From positions 124,001 to 188,000 of the forward strand of contig JADFZL010000001.1 of NCBI GenBank assembly GCA_015232575.1: a stretch of DNA of 64,000 nucleotides. The letters are read 5' to 3'. The notes beneath the pieces were generated by a model. That model did not search any database and was not told the DNA's origin. It saw nothing but the letters and a program-made list of their open reading frames with translations. Both the position numbers and the translations under genes were made by a program. This DNA comes from Candidatus Rifleibacteriota bacterium (GTDB lineage: Bacteria > Muiribacteriota > Ozemobacteria > Ozemobacterales > Ozemobacteraceae). Shown one piece after another: positions 9,286-18,167 of this stretch. The stretch's first letter is position 1; every line of letters starts with the position of its first letter.

Positions 9286-10769
9286 ACAGGAAAAATCATC
9301 TTGTTGGTCGTGGATTCCGAATAGTTCTTCCATTTTCAGAAAAAGTCAATATTCCAGTTCACAGAATTCGGAGTTTTACTTCCTCAACGAAACTTATCAA
9401 CAAACCTCTTATTCTTTGGGGAAAAGCCTGGTTTGCTCTAAAATGTCCTTCATTCTTCAATGCCAGCGTTCTGGAAATGGTTGTACAAAATCATCCTCAT
9501 CTGGAACACAGTGAATTTCCCCTGCCCCATCAACCCACTTTTGAAAACCTTCCCTATAATGATTTTCAATTACTTTTTAAATCAATTGATCAAATCAAAA
9601 CCTGTTTCAGACTTAGCTCAAAACTACTTACATCAACTGGTACAAACTCCTCTGACTCAATTTATTCAGGTAATACAAGACGAAATTACAATTCATTCAA
9701 AAATACATCCGAAATCTTCATTAAAACTGCGTATGATTTACTCCAGGAAAATGAAAAGCATTTCAGCATTCTTTTTCACGATAGCTTTTACTCAAAACAC
9801 TTTCTCAGCATTTCCAGAGCGGGAATCAACGCATTAAAGAGCAGCTACGCAGAAAACAGGTGTATAAAACCCTGTTTCGGAATCGCCTCGAATGAGCTTT
9901 TGAGAAGCGCCGAAACTTTTTATAATTCAATTTTGTCACGAAATCCCAAGAGCAATTACAATTCTTTCAACAATGACTCTGAAATCACCATTAAGCCTGG
10001 ATATGAGTTACTTAAATCAGCTGATAAAAATTTCGACATTATTTTTCATGAGGGCTTTAACCCGAAGCACGTTCTCATCCTTTCCAAATCTACATTCTGC
10101 GCCTTAAAGAATTATTACGCTGAAAACAGAAGCTACTCTCCTGAGATGTATTCAGAAAATCGAAAAGAGCGATTTTGGCATCAGGAGCGATATTGTTTTA
10201 ATATGTCTTACAAGGAATTTTATGTTGGAAATTCTGAAGCTTTCAAACTGCTTCTATCCAATAAATCATTTGGTTCAAATAGAATTATTACTGGCGACAT
10301 GTTTTCTTTTTTTTCATTAGGAGTAAAAAGGGAAAATCATTTTTCATTGGATTATGAACGGGAATGCAGTGTTCAAACAGACAGAATCACCCTTAAAAGT
10401 AGTCCGAAAATACCTGATTTTTTACAATACAGAGATTTCTATACTTTTCAATTATTCTTTTTTAACTGGAATATGGTATTATTTCATAGTTTTTCTGAAA
10501 TGGAAAATGCGAATCAGTTGTCTGGATGTCAATATGGATACACGAAACCTCGGATGTCTGCGGCAAGCCATTCTGCAGACAAATTTGCGCTTCAATCTGG
10601 AAAATTCATACTTCAGGAATTTCCTTTACGGGAAAGGCATACCAGTCGAAATATCAAAATGACGATAAATAAAGCAAAAATGCCGACAAATATTTTTATT
10701 CCAAATCAGTCTCAGGGCAAAAGCACTTTTAATCTTGAATACAAACTGCGGTTACAAAAAGCAGGTTAA
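9282..10769 (+). CDS. Giant-protein cluster member C, with an internal 90-residue duplication
   Basis: 495 residues, no family recognised. It starts by ATGA overlap with B. Residues ~135-224 and ~225-314 form a tandem duplication with exact 90-residue spacing. Both copies begin NYNSF, share SEI.IK..Y.LL, FH..F..KH and ALK..YAENR, and agree at 32 of the first 59 positions by eye. Each copy seems to begin slightly earlier, in a weaker S..LL.S stretch. The rest is Phe/Ser/Asn-rich like its neighbours. The frame closes three bases before the start region of giant D. Confidence 0.78.
   Translation: MNRKNHLVGRGFRIVLPFSEKVNIPVHRIRSFTSSTKLINKPLILWGKAWFALKCPSFFNASVLEMVVQNHPHLEHSEFPLPHQPTFENLPYNDFQLLFKSIDQIKTCFRLSSKLLTSTGTNSSDSIYSGNTRRNYNSFKNTSEIFIKTAYDLLQENEKHFSILFHDSFYSKHFLSISRAGINALKSSYAENRCIKPCFGIASNELLRSAETFYNSILSRNPKSNYNSFNNDSEITIKPGYELLKSADKNFDIIFHEGFNPKHVLILSKSTFCALKNYYAENRSYSPEMYSENRKERFWHQERYCFNMSYKEFYVGNSEAFKLLLSNKSFGSNRIITGDMFSFFSLGVKRENHFSLDYERECSVQTDRITLKSSPKIPDFLQYRDFYTFQLFFFNWNMVLFHSFSEMENANQLSGCQYGYTKPRMSAASHSADKFALQSGKFILQEFPLRERHTSRNIKMTINKAKMPTNIFIPNQSQGKSTFNLEYKLRLQKAG
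9684..10130 (+). repeat. Tandem 270-bp (90-codon) duplication inside giant protein C
   Basis: Two in-frame copies begin at 9684 and 9954 (both AATTACAATTC). The first 59 codons of each are clearly alignable and the remainder of copy 2 diverges. Copies differ at many third positions and many residues, so the duplication is old and the repeat unit appears to be under protein-level constraint. Confidence 0.8.
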
Positions 10770-10771
10770 AT

Positions 10772-13700
10772 TTGAGGGAAAAATTGGATAATAACAGCAG
10801 AATATTCGAAAAGAAGTCCGAAAATGAAAAAATTAAGCTTGTCAAAAGAAATCCTGGGCAAGCTTCCAGATCTGTTTTTCTCGGAAAGGAAATTCACTCG
10901 GTTGTCAGAGGAAGGCCTCAGTTCCCACTCTGCTTTCAAAGCGATTCAGATATTCCAGATTCAACATCTGCAGTTGAAACTTCCCCGTCTGAAGAAAACG
11001 AACCAAATGCAACCCTGAGTTTTCATCCGTTAAAATGGCCTGTTCAGGAAATTTCAATGCTGGATTTCTCAGAATTAATTCTTTCCAGCAAAAATGAAAT
11101 AACAGATGTTTTCAGAGGAGTTCTGAAGCCGCTTATAAGTAATATTGTTACAAGTTCACCTGAAGAGAATTTTTTTTATGAGAATGAAGGTGTTTCAAAA
11201 CTCACTGGAATAAAGCCTTTTTCAGGCCAGTCGTTCATTTTTACTGATAAGCCTGTATACGAAATGGATCCAATTTTTCCTGAAGATTCTCACTCGAAGG
11301 TCTGTGGAATAAACAAAAACTGCATTCGAAAAGATATTTCAAAATGTGAATCGAAGGCATTTCTTTTATCTCATGATTTGAATTACCCTACAGACTTGCC
11401 TTTTCCAGAACTTCCTGACGATTTTCACACTGAAATATCTTTGAATACGTTGCTCAGGGACTCTTTAAGAGAAAGAATTCAGAAAATTTACAATTATTTC
11501 TTTTCGATTGACTCGTCATGCAGGAATTTCAATTTCAGTGAACTTTCAGGATATCGTATTAAACCGATTGAGCATTCTCAGTTGCGTTCAGAAGAAAGCA
11601 GAAGTTATTTTATTCACTTTGCGGTTTCTGATTTTCGCGATTCAATAGTTGATAAACCCAGAATCGGAATTGTTGATTTAATTGAAAATTCTGCACAAAA
11701 ACTTCATGCGAAGATTCTCATGGAAAATATGTATCCACGGCATTCGAGAATAATACTTCCAGAATATGATTTTAAAAAATTCAAATCTTTTGTTCCTGTC
11801 TGGTCTTATTCAAAACAGAGGATTTTTCCGGTTTATATCAGCATTACAAACATTTCAGTGATGGGAAAATACCGACCATTTCACCTTTTCCAGGCAGATA
11901 AAGGAATAAGTGAAATATCAACTTTTACTTCAGTAATAAAGAATCAAAATGATTCACAATACCGTGTATGGCTGATAACAAGGAAAATCAACAATTTTTC
12001 AATTAAAAAGCTCAGAACAGTGAGATTTTCTTCATTGTTTTTAAAACAAAAACAGACATTTAAATCTGTTGAACTGGAATCCATTTTTCTTGTAAGCAAT
12101 TCAAATCTGGAATTACCGGAAATATCTGCTTTGCTTAATAAGAATGCTCACTCAAAAAGCATTTTAATCAGCAATATGAACCGTTCAAGCAGGGAATTTC
12201 CGGAGAAGTTGAAGAAATATTTTCTTTCAGTTGATTTGCCGTCAGGCTTTGAATTTCAGGAAAAGAATTTCAATTTCACTCCTGTTTTCGGAAAACAACT
12301 TTTCAAGCCTGATTTTGAAGGAAAAAAGAAGAGGAAGTTTTCAGCATATCTTAAAAAGCAGATCGAAACAATATCGCTTCCTAAGTATTATCCAGTAACC
12401 TTAACCAAAACAGGAAAAAAAGCTTTTACTCCTCAACCGACACCGATCCAACTGTCGGGAAAAGTTTCGATGCATCTTCCTCATTCACCTTTCATTATGC
12501 CTGTCTCAACACAAATAAGATCAGAAGCGCTGATATGTATTCCAAAAATGGCGCAGGAAGGTAAAATTACTCCTTTTCAGTTCTCAACAAAAGCTTCTGC
12601 AGGCAAAAAACCTGCTGCTCTTACCAGACTCAGGCTCACTCTGGGAAAAGATAAAAAATTCCTGTCTCAGCCTTTCAAGTGGCTCTTCAGAAAGATTTCT
12701 GCAGACAGAAAAATTATCAGGGACATCAGAATTGAATTGCCGCTGGTTGTTAAACGCGGCAACATGCCATCTCTTCCGAAAACAGAAACGATTACAAATT
12801 TCATTCCCTTCGGAATGGAATACGTTCCAATCGCCTTTGAAAATCCTGTAAAAACATTGTATGAAAAAATTGATTGCAGCAAATTGAGATTTAACATCAG
12901 AAAAAACCAGGAAAAAACAAGCGATTCAGAAAGCTTTTTCAGATTGAACTGTGCGTTATCAGAAAATCCAGACACATCATTCAATATTTTCAATGTACAA
13001 TTTGAAGCGAACTATTTTCCGACAGCAAGAATACAGCAGCTTGAAAATTTTGTATTTACGGGCAACAAAGAAAAATTATTGCTGCTTGATTCAAAAGATA
13101 TTTTCAATAATCGGGCATCCGGCTTATCAATTAACCGTTATTGGAGGCACTATCCTCCAACAAGCCTGCGATTTCCGAAAAAATGGCTGATAAATTATCC
13201 GAGTCTTTTCGAAATAGTCAAGCCATATTATGGATACTATGAAAACGCTTGTACAAGCAAGAGAACACCTTTTGAGCTTGATCGACCTGCGATGGGATTG
13301 CTTTCATCAAAGTTGTCTTTTGGAAAGCTTTCTTCCGCGTTCGAAAATATTCTACATCAGAATGTCCATCTGTCAAAAGTTTTTGATTATATTGAGACAT
13401 CAGAATCAGCAGTTGACAAAAATATTAAGCAGATCACCTTTCATAAAGAAAAAATATCTCCATTAACGAATAAACTTTCGGCCATATCGCCATTTCAGTT
13501 TCTGCAGGATTTTTCAATGGAACTGAAAGAGAGCGCCGCAAAGCAGCCTTCAGAAAAAAAGCTGCGGTTACATGGAAAACAGATAAAACCATCGCTGCAA
13601 AACAGCAGCGTGTTTCCGATTTCCGTTGCTGCCAGAAAAGCAATTACTGAAAAAACCAGTAGCGTACCACGTGCTGAAAATGCTGCAAAAAAAGACAAAT

Positions 13701-15271
13701 ACTTATCTTCAGTCATGGGTTCAAAAATTCAAATCACAGGTAATTACTCTTTCGCTGATAACAACAAAAATCTTTCATTTTCACTGTTTTCACGCGAAGG
13801 CCCAAGGAGCTTTTTCAGAATACCAGACGATTTCAACTCTTCGCTTATGCCTGACACAACTCGTACAAAAGAAACCCCTCAGGAATTGTCTGACAATCAT
13901 CTATTTTTATTGTACAATACTATATCTGTCGATTCTATAAGTTCTTTCAATCAAAAACCCTGGTCATTTGAAAGACAAAACTTGCATTACGGCACCTTTT
14001 CCCCTGAATATTTTGATAAGCACACTCCGGACAATATTTCTTTGTCTCTCAGAAAAAACTGTTTTCATATTTACAAAGCAACCGACAAAACTTCAATATT
14101 GCTGAAGAAGGTCGAATTTGAGCTTGTTCAGATAAGTTCGAAATTTTCAGGTGTGCCAATTGTCTGCCCATCTTACGGTTTTTTCCCGGAAAAACACGGT
14201 CAGCTGGTAATTCTATCGGGTAACAAAGAGCTGAATGCGATAATAGAATCAGTTAATGCCCCTTCAGTTCAATTGATTCCCGAAGGAAATTCAAGGGAAA
14301 CATCTGGATGGTCGCGTTTTTCAGAACGGTGTACTGAAAGAGAATTATTACTCTCTTCAGAAAATATGAGCAGTTTCAAACAATCTGAAGATTTATTTTC
14401 AGTTCCGGAACCCTGTTATTCTGCTTCAGAAAAGCTTCCAGCATTCAGTTCCAGAAATTTCATACATTCTCTGGAGAAGGCAGTTCAATATTATCCGCTT
14501 GAATTTGATGCCTGGTATCTTCTCAATAATTCGGAAAAAGCTTTTTTTTCTTACCAGCAGTTATCTAGAAAATACGATTTGAGTAAGTCATCTGCTTTTA
14601 AGTTTTGTGAAAATCGCCTGATCAAAAATAGCGAAGAAAATACCAGCAATGAAATTTTGCACTCAAGACACGAAATGTTCCACAAATTCTCTGTGCCGCA
14701 ACTTCCAGATTCAGTTCAGGTAGAAAAAGAATTCCGGTCTGATATCAGAATCCCGGCTTCAGTAATACAGGCTTCAGAAATGCTTTTCGACCACAGCAGC
14801 ATTGATTTATCAGACAGCAGATATATCACTGAAAATAAAACTCGTGAGATAGAGAATTCAATAATCACAGTGAGAGTTGAATTTAATGAATTTCATTTTA
14901 TTAACAGTGTAAAAGAACCCAAATTTTATGAGTATACCCGGAACATTTCGTTCAAAATTCCGGATTTTTCTGATCACATTCAAAAAATTCCTGAAAATTT
15001 ACCATTTCACGAAAGAAAGATTCCAGGTTTCAGTATATTCAAAGACGCTGATCCACAGCAGTCCTGGAAGCTTTATGAAGGAATATTCCAATACAAACGG
15101 GAAAAATTTGAAAATAATACTTATTCTGAACACTTTAAAACAATCGCAGGCTGTGATAATGTCAGAATAAGGAACTGGGATAATGGAAAAATTGATTTTC
15201 CATTTTTTGCGGTAACAGACTGGCTTGAAATAAATTCCAATAATAGAACCTGGATGTTGATAGAGAATTGA
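10772..15271 (+). CDS. Giant protein D, unknown family
   Basis: About 1499 residues, the largest of the four giant proteins; no recognisable domain, signal peptide or TM segment. Composition matches A-C (Phe, Ser, Lys, Ile, Asn, Pro). A more basic, Ala/Lys-containing stretch lies near residues 530-640. The start is uncertain. TTG 10772 has GCAGG six bases upstream, but TTG 10784 has GAGGG (10774-10778) five bases upstream; I kept the longer form. The gene follows C by two bases. A separate promoter for the next gene begins ten bases after the stop, so D probably ends the giant-protein transcript. Confidence 0.8.
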   Translation: MREKLDNNSRIFEKKSENEKIKLVKRNPGQASRSVFLGKEIHSVVRGRPQFPLCFQSDSDIPDSTSAVETSPSEENEPNATLSFHPLKWPVQEISMLDFSELILSSKNEITDVFRGVLKPLISNIVTSSPEENFFYENEGVSKLTGIKPFSGQSFIFTDKPVYEMDPIFPEDSHSKVCGINKNCIRKDISKCESKAFLLSHDLNYPTDLPFPELPDDFHTEISLNTLLRDSLRERIQKIYNYFFSIDSSCRNFNFSELSGYRIKPIEHSQLRSEESRSYFIHFAVSDFRDSIVDKPRIGIVDLIENSAQKLHAKILMENMYPRHSRIILPEYDFKKFKSFVPVWSYSKQRIFPVYISITNISVMGKYRPFHLFQADKGISEISTFTSVIKNQNDSQYRVWLITRKINNFSIKKLRTVRFSSLFLKQKQTFKSVELESIFLVSNSNLELPEISALLNKNAHSKSILISNMNRSSREFPEKLKKYFLSVDLPSGFEFQEKNFNFTPVFGKQLFKPDFEGKKKRKFSAYLKKQIETISLPKYYPVTLTKTGKKAFTPQPTPIQLSGKVSMHLPHSPFIMPVSTQIRSEALICIPKMAQEGKITPFQFSTKASAGKKPAALTRLRLTLGKDKKFLSQPFKWLFRKISADRKIIRDIRIELPLVVKRGNMPSLPKTETITNFIPFGMEYVPIAFENPVKTLYEKIDCSKLRFNIRKNQEKTSDSESFFRLNCALSENPDTSFNIFNVQFEANYFPTARIQQLENFVFTGNKEKLLLLDSKDIFNNRASGLSINRYWRHYPPTSLRFPKKWLINYPSLFEIVKPYYGYYENACTSKRTPFELDRPAMGLLSSKLSFGKLSSAFENILHQNVHLSKVFDYIETSESAVDKNIKQITFHKEKISPLTNKLSAISPFQFLQDFSMELKESAAKQPSEKKLRLHGKQIKPSLQNSSVFPISVAARKAITEKTSSVPRAENAAKKDKYLSSVMGSKIQITGNYSFADNNKNLSFSLFSREGPRSFFRIPDDFNSSLMPDTTRTKETPQELSDNHLFLLYNTISVDSISSFNQKPWSFERQNLHYGTFSPEYFDKHTPDNISLSLRKNCFHIYKATDKTSILLKKVEFELVQISSKFSGVPIVCPSYGFFPEKHGQLVILSGNKELNAIIESVNAPSVQLIPEGNSRETSGWSRFSERCTERELLLSSENMSSFKQSEDLFSVPEPCYSASEKLPAFSSRNFIHSLEKAVQYYPLEFDAWYLLNNSEKAFFSYQQLSRKYDLSKSSAFKFCENRLIKNSEENTSNEILHSRHEMFHKFSVPQLPDSVQVEKEFRSDIRIPASVIQASEMLFDHSSIDLSDSRYITENKTREIENSIITVRVEFNEFHFINSVKEPKFYEYTRNISFKIPDFSDHIQKIPENLPFHERKIPGFSIFKDADPQQSWKLYEGIFQYKREKFENNTYSEHFKTIAGCDNVRIRNWDNGKIDFPFFAVTDWLEINSNNRTWMLIEN

Positions 15272-15280
15272 TTGAATTGA

Positions 15281-15309
15281 TTGACAGTGTGGTTTTATAG
15301 TTTTAGAAT
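15281..15309 (+). promoter_or_regulatory. Sigma70-type promoter for the PP2C-TPR-SpoIIE operon
   Basis: A perfect -35 TTGACA (15281-15286), a 17-bp spacer, and a -10 TAGAAT (15304-15309, one mismatch to consensus). The predicted transcript start is near 15316. An AAGGGG ribosome site then leads into the ATG at 15334. It lies in the gap after giant D, so the signalling genes can be transcribed independently of the giant-protein genes. Confidence 0.7.
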
Positions 15310-15333
15310 GGGAAAAACGCAAGGGGAAAAAAG

Positions 15334-16110
15334 ATGAATTATTTGTGTAAAAGTGATACCGGCCTTGTCAGACAGAATAACGAGGACTATGTTGAAAGTC
15401 TTGAGATGAGCTGGTGCAACTCGTCAGGTTTTTTTCAGCGTGTTGTCCTTCTCCTGCTTGCAGATGGAATGGGCGGGGCTGCTGCTGGAGAATTTGCATC
15501 AATGCTTGCTATTAAAACCACAAAGCAGAAAGCGCTTGAAGGCTTGCTTCACAAATCTCCTGAAGATTTTCTGTCCACAAATCTTCAGGATTTTTTCAGA
15601 GAATGCTTTATTAAAGCCAATAGAGCTATTTACGAAAAGGGCACTTCTGAGCGTGAATTCAGCGGAATGGGCACAACAATTGTTGCCGGCATGGTTCACC
15701 GGGACATATTAACTCTTGGGCATGTTGGCGACAGCCGTGCATATATGCTCCGGGGAAACAAATTCAGACAGATTACCAGAGATCACTCGTTTGTACAGGA
15801 ATTAATTGACAGAGGCGACATAACTCCTGATCAGGCAAAGATTCATCCAAACAGAAATGTAATTACGAAAGCGCTGGGCGTTTCACCTGATGTTGAACCT
15901 GAATTGCAGCAAATTCTTCTTCAGAAGGATGATCTGATACTGTTCTGCACAGATGGCCTGAATGGCTACGCTGAAGACTCAGCAATTGAGCATAATTGCA
16001 AAGAATACAAAAATATTGGACTGAATGAAGTAGCTGACAGACTTATTGCTGCTGCCAAGCTCGGCGGCGGCGGCGACAACGTATCTGTCGTTTTGTACAA
16101 CCACATCTGA
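15334..16110 (+). CDS. PP2C-family serine/threonine protein phosphatase
   Basis: 258 residues, a complete single-domain PP2C (Stp1/PrpC type) without TM segment. All metal-binding motifs are visible: an N-terminal SDTGLVRQNNEDY, ADGMGGAAAGE, the GMGTT...GHVGDSRAY block, TRDHSFVQELIDRG, CTDGLNGY and the final GGGGDNVSVVL. It would dephosphorylate Ser/Thr proteins in the cytoplasm, but no cognate Ser/Thr kinase lies in the window. It is the first gene after the promoter at 15281-15309 and is 21 bp from the coiled-coil gene. Confidence 0.93.
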   Translation: MNYLCKSDTGLVRQNNEDYVESLEMSWCNSSGFFQRVVLLLLADGMGGAAAGEFASMLAIKTTKQKALEGLLHKSPEDFLSTNLQDFFRECFIKANRAIYEKGTSEREFSGMGTTIVAGMVHRDILTLGHVGDSRAYMLRGNKFRQITRDHSFVQELIDRGDITPDQAKIHPNRNVITKALGVSPDVEPELQQILLQKDDLILFCTDGLNGYAEDSAIEHNCKEYKNIGLNEVADRLIAAAKLGGGGDNVSVVLYNHI

Positions 16111-16131
16111 GAAGGAAAAAGAAAAACTTAA

Positions 16132-18147
16132 ATGGCCGTTTCTGAAGTTTTACCAAAGAAATTTGAACAGATTCTCAAGCATAGAAATCACATTATTGAG
16201 CTGTTACAAGTTGAACTGGAAAAAACCAAAAAGAATCACGAATCTGAAATCAGCACCCTGAAACATCAGCTTTCAGAGCAGAATCAGATCGTTTTGCCAT
16301 CTGATTCTGAGGAAAAACTCAGTTTACAGAAAGAAATTTCACAACTCAGAGAATTGGCAGAAAAATATCTGTCAAATCAGGAAGAACTTCAAAGAGAAAT
16401 TGTACAATTTAAAAAAGCTGCTCAGGAAGACCTTTTCGAGAAAGAACTACTGCAAAATCAGCTGAAAAAACTCAGTGAAGTAAAGGAAAACAATCCTTCT
16501 GCTGAAGAAGACCTTCGAAAACAGCTTGAAAAGTTGAAAGAAGCCTCTGAAATAAATCGTAATTCTCAAGAAGAACTTCAGCAGAAAATTTCTTCCCGTG
16601 AAAAAGAAATAAGTGATCTTCAGGAAAAGCTTAATCTGGTTGGATATGAAAGAAACCTCGCCGAAGAAAAAATTGATACTCTTACAAGTGAAATTGAGTC
16701 TATAAAAGCTGAAGCAAAAAGTCCTGAGGCAATTGATATTACCTCTTGTCAGGCAGAATTCAGAGAACTGGTTGAGCGGCTTCAGCAGATTGAAACAGAA
16801 GAAGAGAACAGAACTGAAGAACTTAATAAGCTTCGAAGCGAAAATCAGAGTTGTATGGCACTGCTTGAGTCCAGAACTTCCGAATTGGAAAAGCTGCGCA
16901 CTCAAATGCAAATCAGCCTCCAGGAACTGGATTCCATAAGAAAACAAAACAGAGAGCTTTCTGTTAATGTTAACCGACTTGAAAACAAAAATCAGTCGCT
17001 TACTGAAAACGTTGATTCAACACGAAGAGAAAGCAGTGTCCTGAAAAATGAATACGGAATACTGAAAAGCGAAGTTTCAGTTAAAGATGAGCAGATAAAG
17101 TCTTTTGAAAAACTGGTCTCAGAAATTAAAAGTGAACTTAAATCTGTTAAATCCGAAAAGGAAAAACTTTCATCTGAACTTCTGGAAAAAAGCAGACACA
17201 GCAATGCAGTAATCAACGAAAAAAACCGTACTCTGCAGGAGCGCGAAAATCTTCTCAGAAAGCTGAATGAGTTTGAATCAGAAATAGCTGATCTGAGAGC
17301 CAGAAATTTTGGATTGCACAGAATTATTTTTGAATCACCAAAAATTATCAGAAAAGAAATTGGTGTACAGAAAAACAGTATTTCCAAAATTGAATCGGAA
17401 AGCATTTCATCTGAAGAAATGGATATTCATCTGCCATTTCTTTTCCCTGACAGGCTTCCGGGCATTATTCGAATAAATCATGTTTATTCGAGAAAACCTC
17501 AAATCATCAGGACAGAAAAAATATCCCGAAATTCGTTTCCGGTAAGAAGAAGTCATACCTTTCTGAAAACTTTTCTGGAAAACGTTCCGGCAGCACCTGA
17601 ACGACTGAGAAATATTGCAGCTGGTTTTCAGATCGCAGAAAACAGATTTACTGCTGAAAACGAATATTATGAACTTTCCATATCTGAAGAAAAACATTTC
17701 CCGCATAGATTCGGTGTAATTTTTTATCCATCAACAATTTCAACGTTCAGCAGACCATCTTCTGATCTGCCTGTAAAGCTTTCACATTCACGAATTGAAA
17801 TAGACCTGCACATTAATAATTTTAACTTTTTTATCAGTCATCTGATTACTGATTCCAAAATCAGAAATGCAATGCGTCTGCAGAAAGTAATAAAATGCAA
17901 TGAAAAATTTTCCAAATCTGCAAAAAAAACTATTGAAAAATATGAGTTTAAAACATCAGTTAAATTCTCAGATTCATTCTTCCGACAAAGAATAGTGGAA
18001 TCTGTAAAAAAAATTACCTTTGAAGAAAAAACCTTTTCGTTGTATCTTCCCAAAGGCAAGCTTGGTATGTTAATGAAGAGTATTGAAAATTCAATATCAT
18101 CACTTCATTCGCGACTTGATTCGGCAAAAACGAGTGAACAGGAATAA
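16132..18147 (+). CDS. Coiled-coil protein with a giant-protein-like C-terminal region
   Basis: 671 residues. Residues ~10-395 are continuous heptad-rich coiled coil (Glu/Lys/Leu/Gln with no Pro-rich breaks), long enough for an extended rod. From about residue 400 the character switches to the Phe/Ser/Arg/Ile-rich style of giant proteins A-D (for example IHLPFLFPDRLPG, VIFYPSTISTFSRP), and the end is again helical (KLGMLMKSIENSISSL). No signal peptide or TM. It sits between the PP2C and TPR genes in one operon. The chimeric make-up is the best physical link between the giant proteins and the phosphatase module. No function is assigned. Confidence 0.82.
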   Translation: MAVSEVLPKKFEQILKHRNHIIELLQVELEKTKKNHESEISTLKHQLSEQNQIVLPSDSEEKLSLQKEISQLRELAEKYLSNQEELQREIVQFKKAAQEDLFEKELLQNQLKKLSEVKENNPSAEEDLRKQLEKLKEASEINRNSQEELQQKISSREKEISDLQEKLNLVGYERNLAEEKIDTLTSEIESIKAEAKSPEAIDITSCQAEFRELVERLQQIETEEENRTEELNKLRSENQSCMALLESRTSELEKLRTQMQISLQELDSIRKQNRELSVNVNRLENKNQSLTENVDSTRRESSVLKNEYGILKSEVSVKDEQIKSFEKLVSEIKSELKSVKSEKEKLSSELLEKSRHSNAVINEKNRTLQERENLLRKLNEFESEIADLRARNFGLHRIIFESPKIIRKEIGVQKNSISKIESESISSEEMDIHLPFLFPDRLPGIIRINHVYSRKPQIIRTEKISRNSFPVRRSHTFLKTFLENVPAAPERLRNIAAGFQIAENRFTAENEYYELSISEEKHFPHRFGVIFYPSTISTFSRPSSDLPVKLSHSRIEIDLHINNFNFFISHLITDSKIRNAMRLQKVIKCNEKFSKSAKKTIEKYEFKTSVKFSDSFFRQRIVESVKKITFEEKTFSLYLPKGKLGMLMKSIENSISSLHSRLDSAKTSEQE

Positions 18148-18167
18148 TTATTATCCCAGGAGGACAA

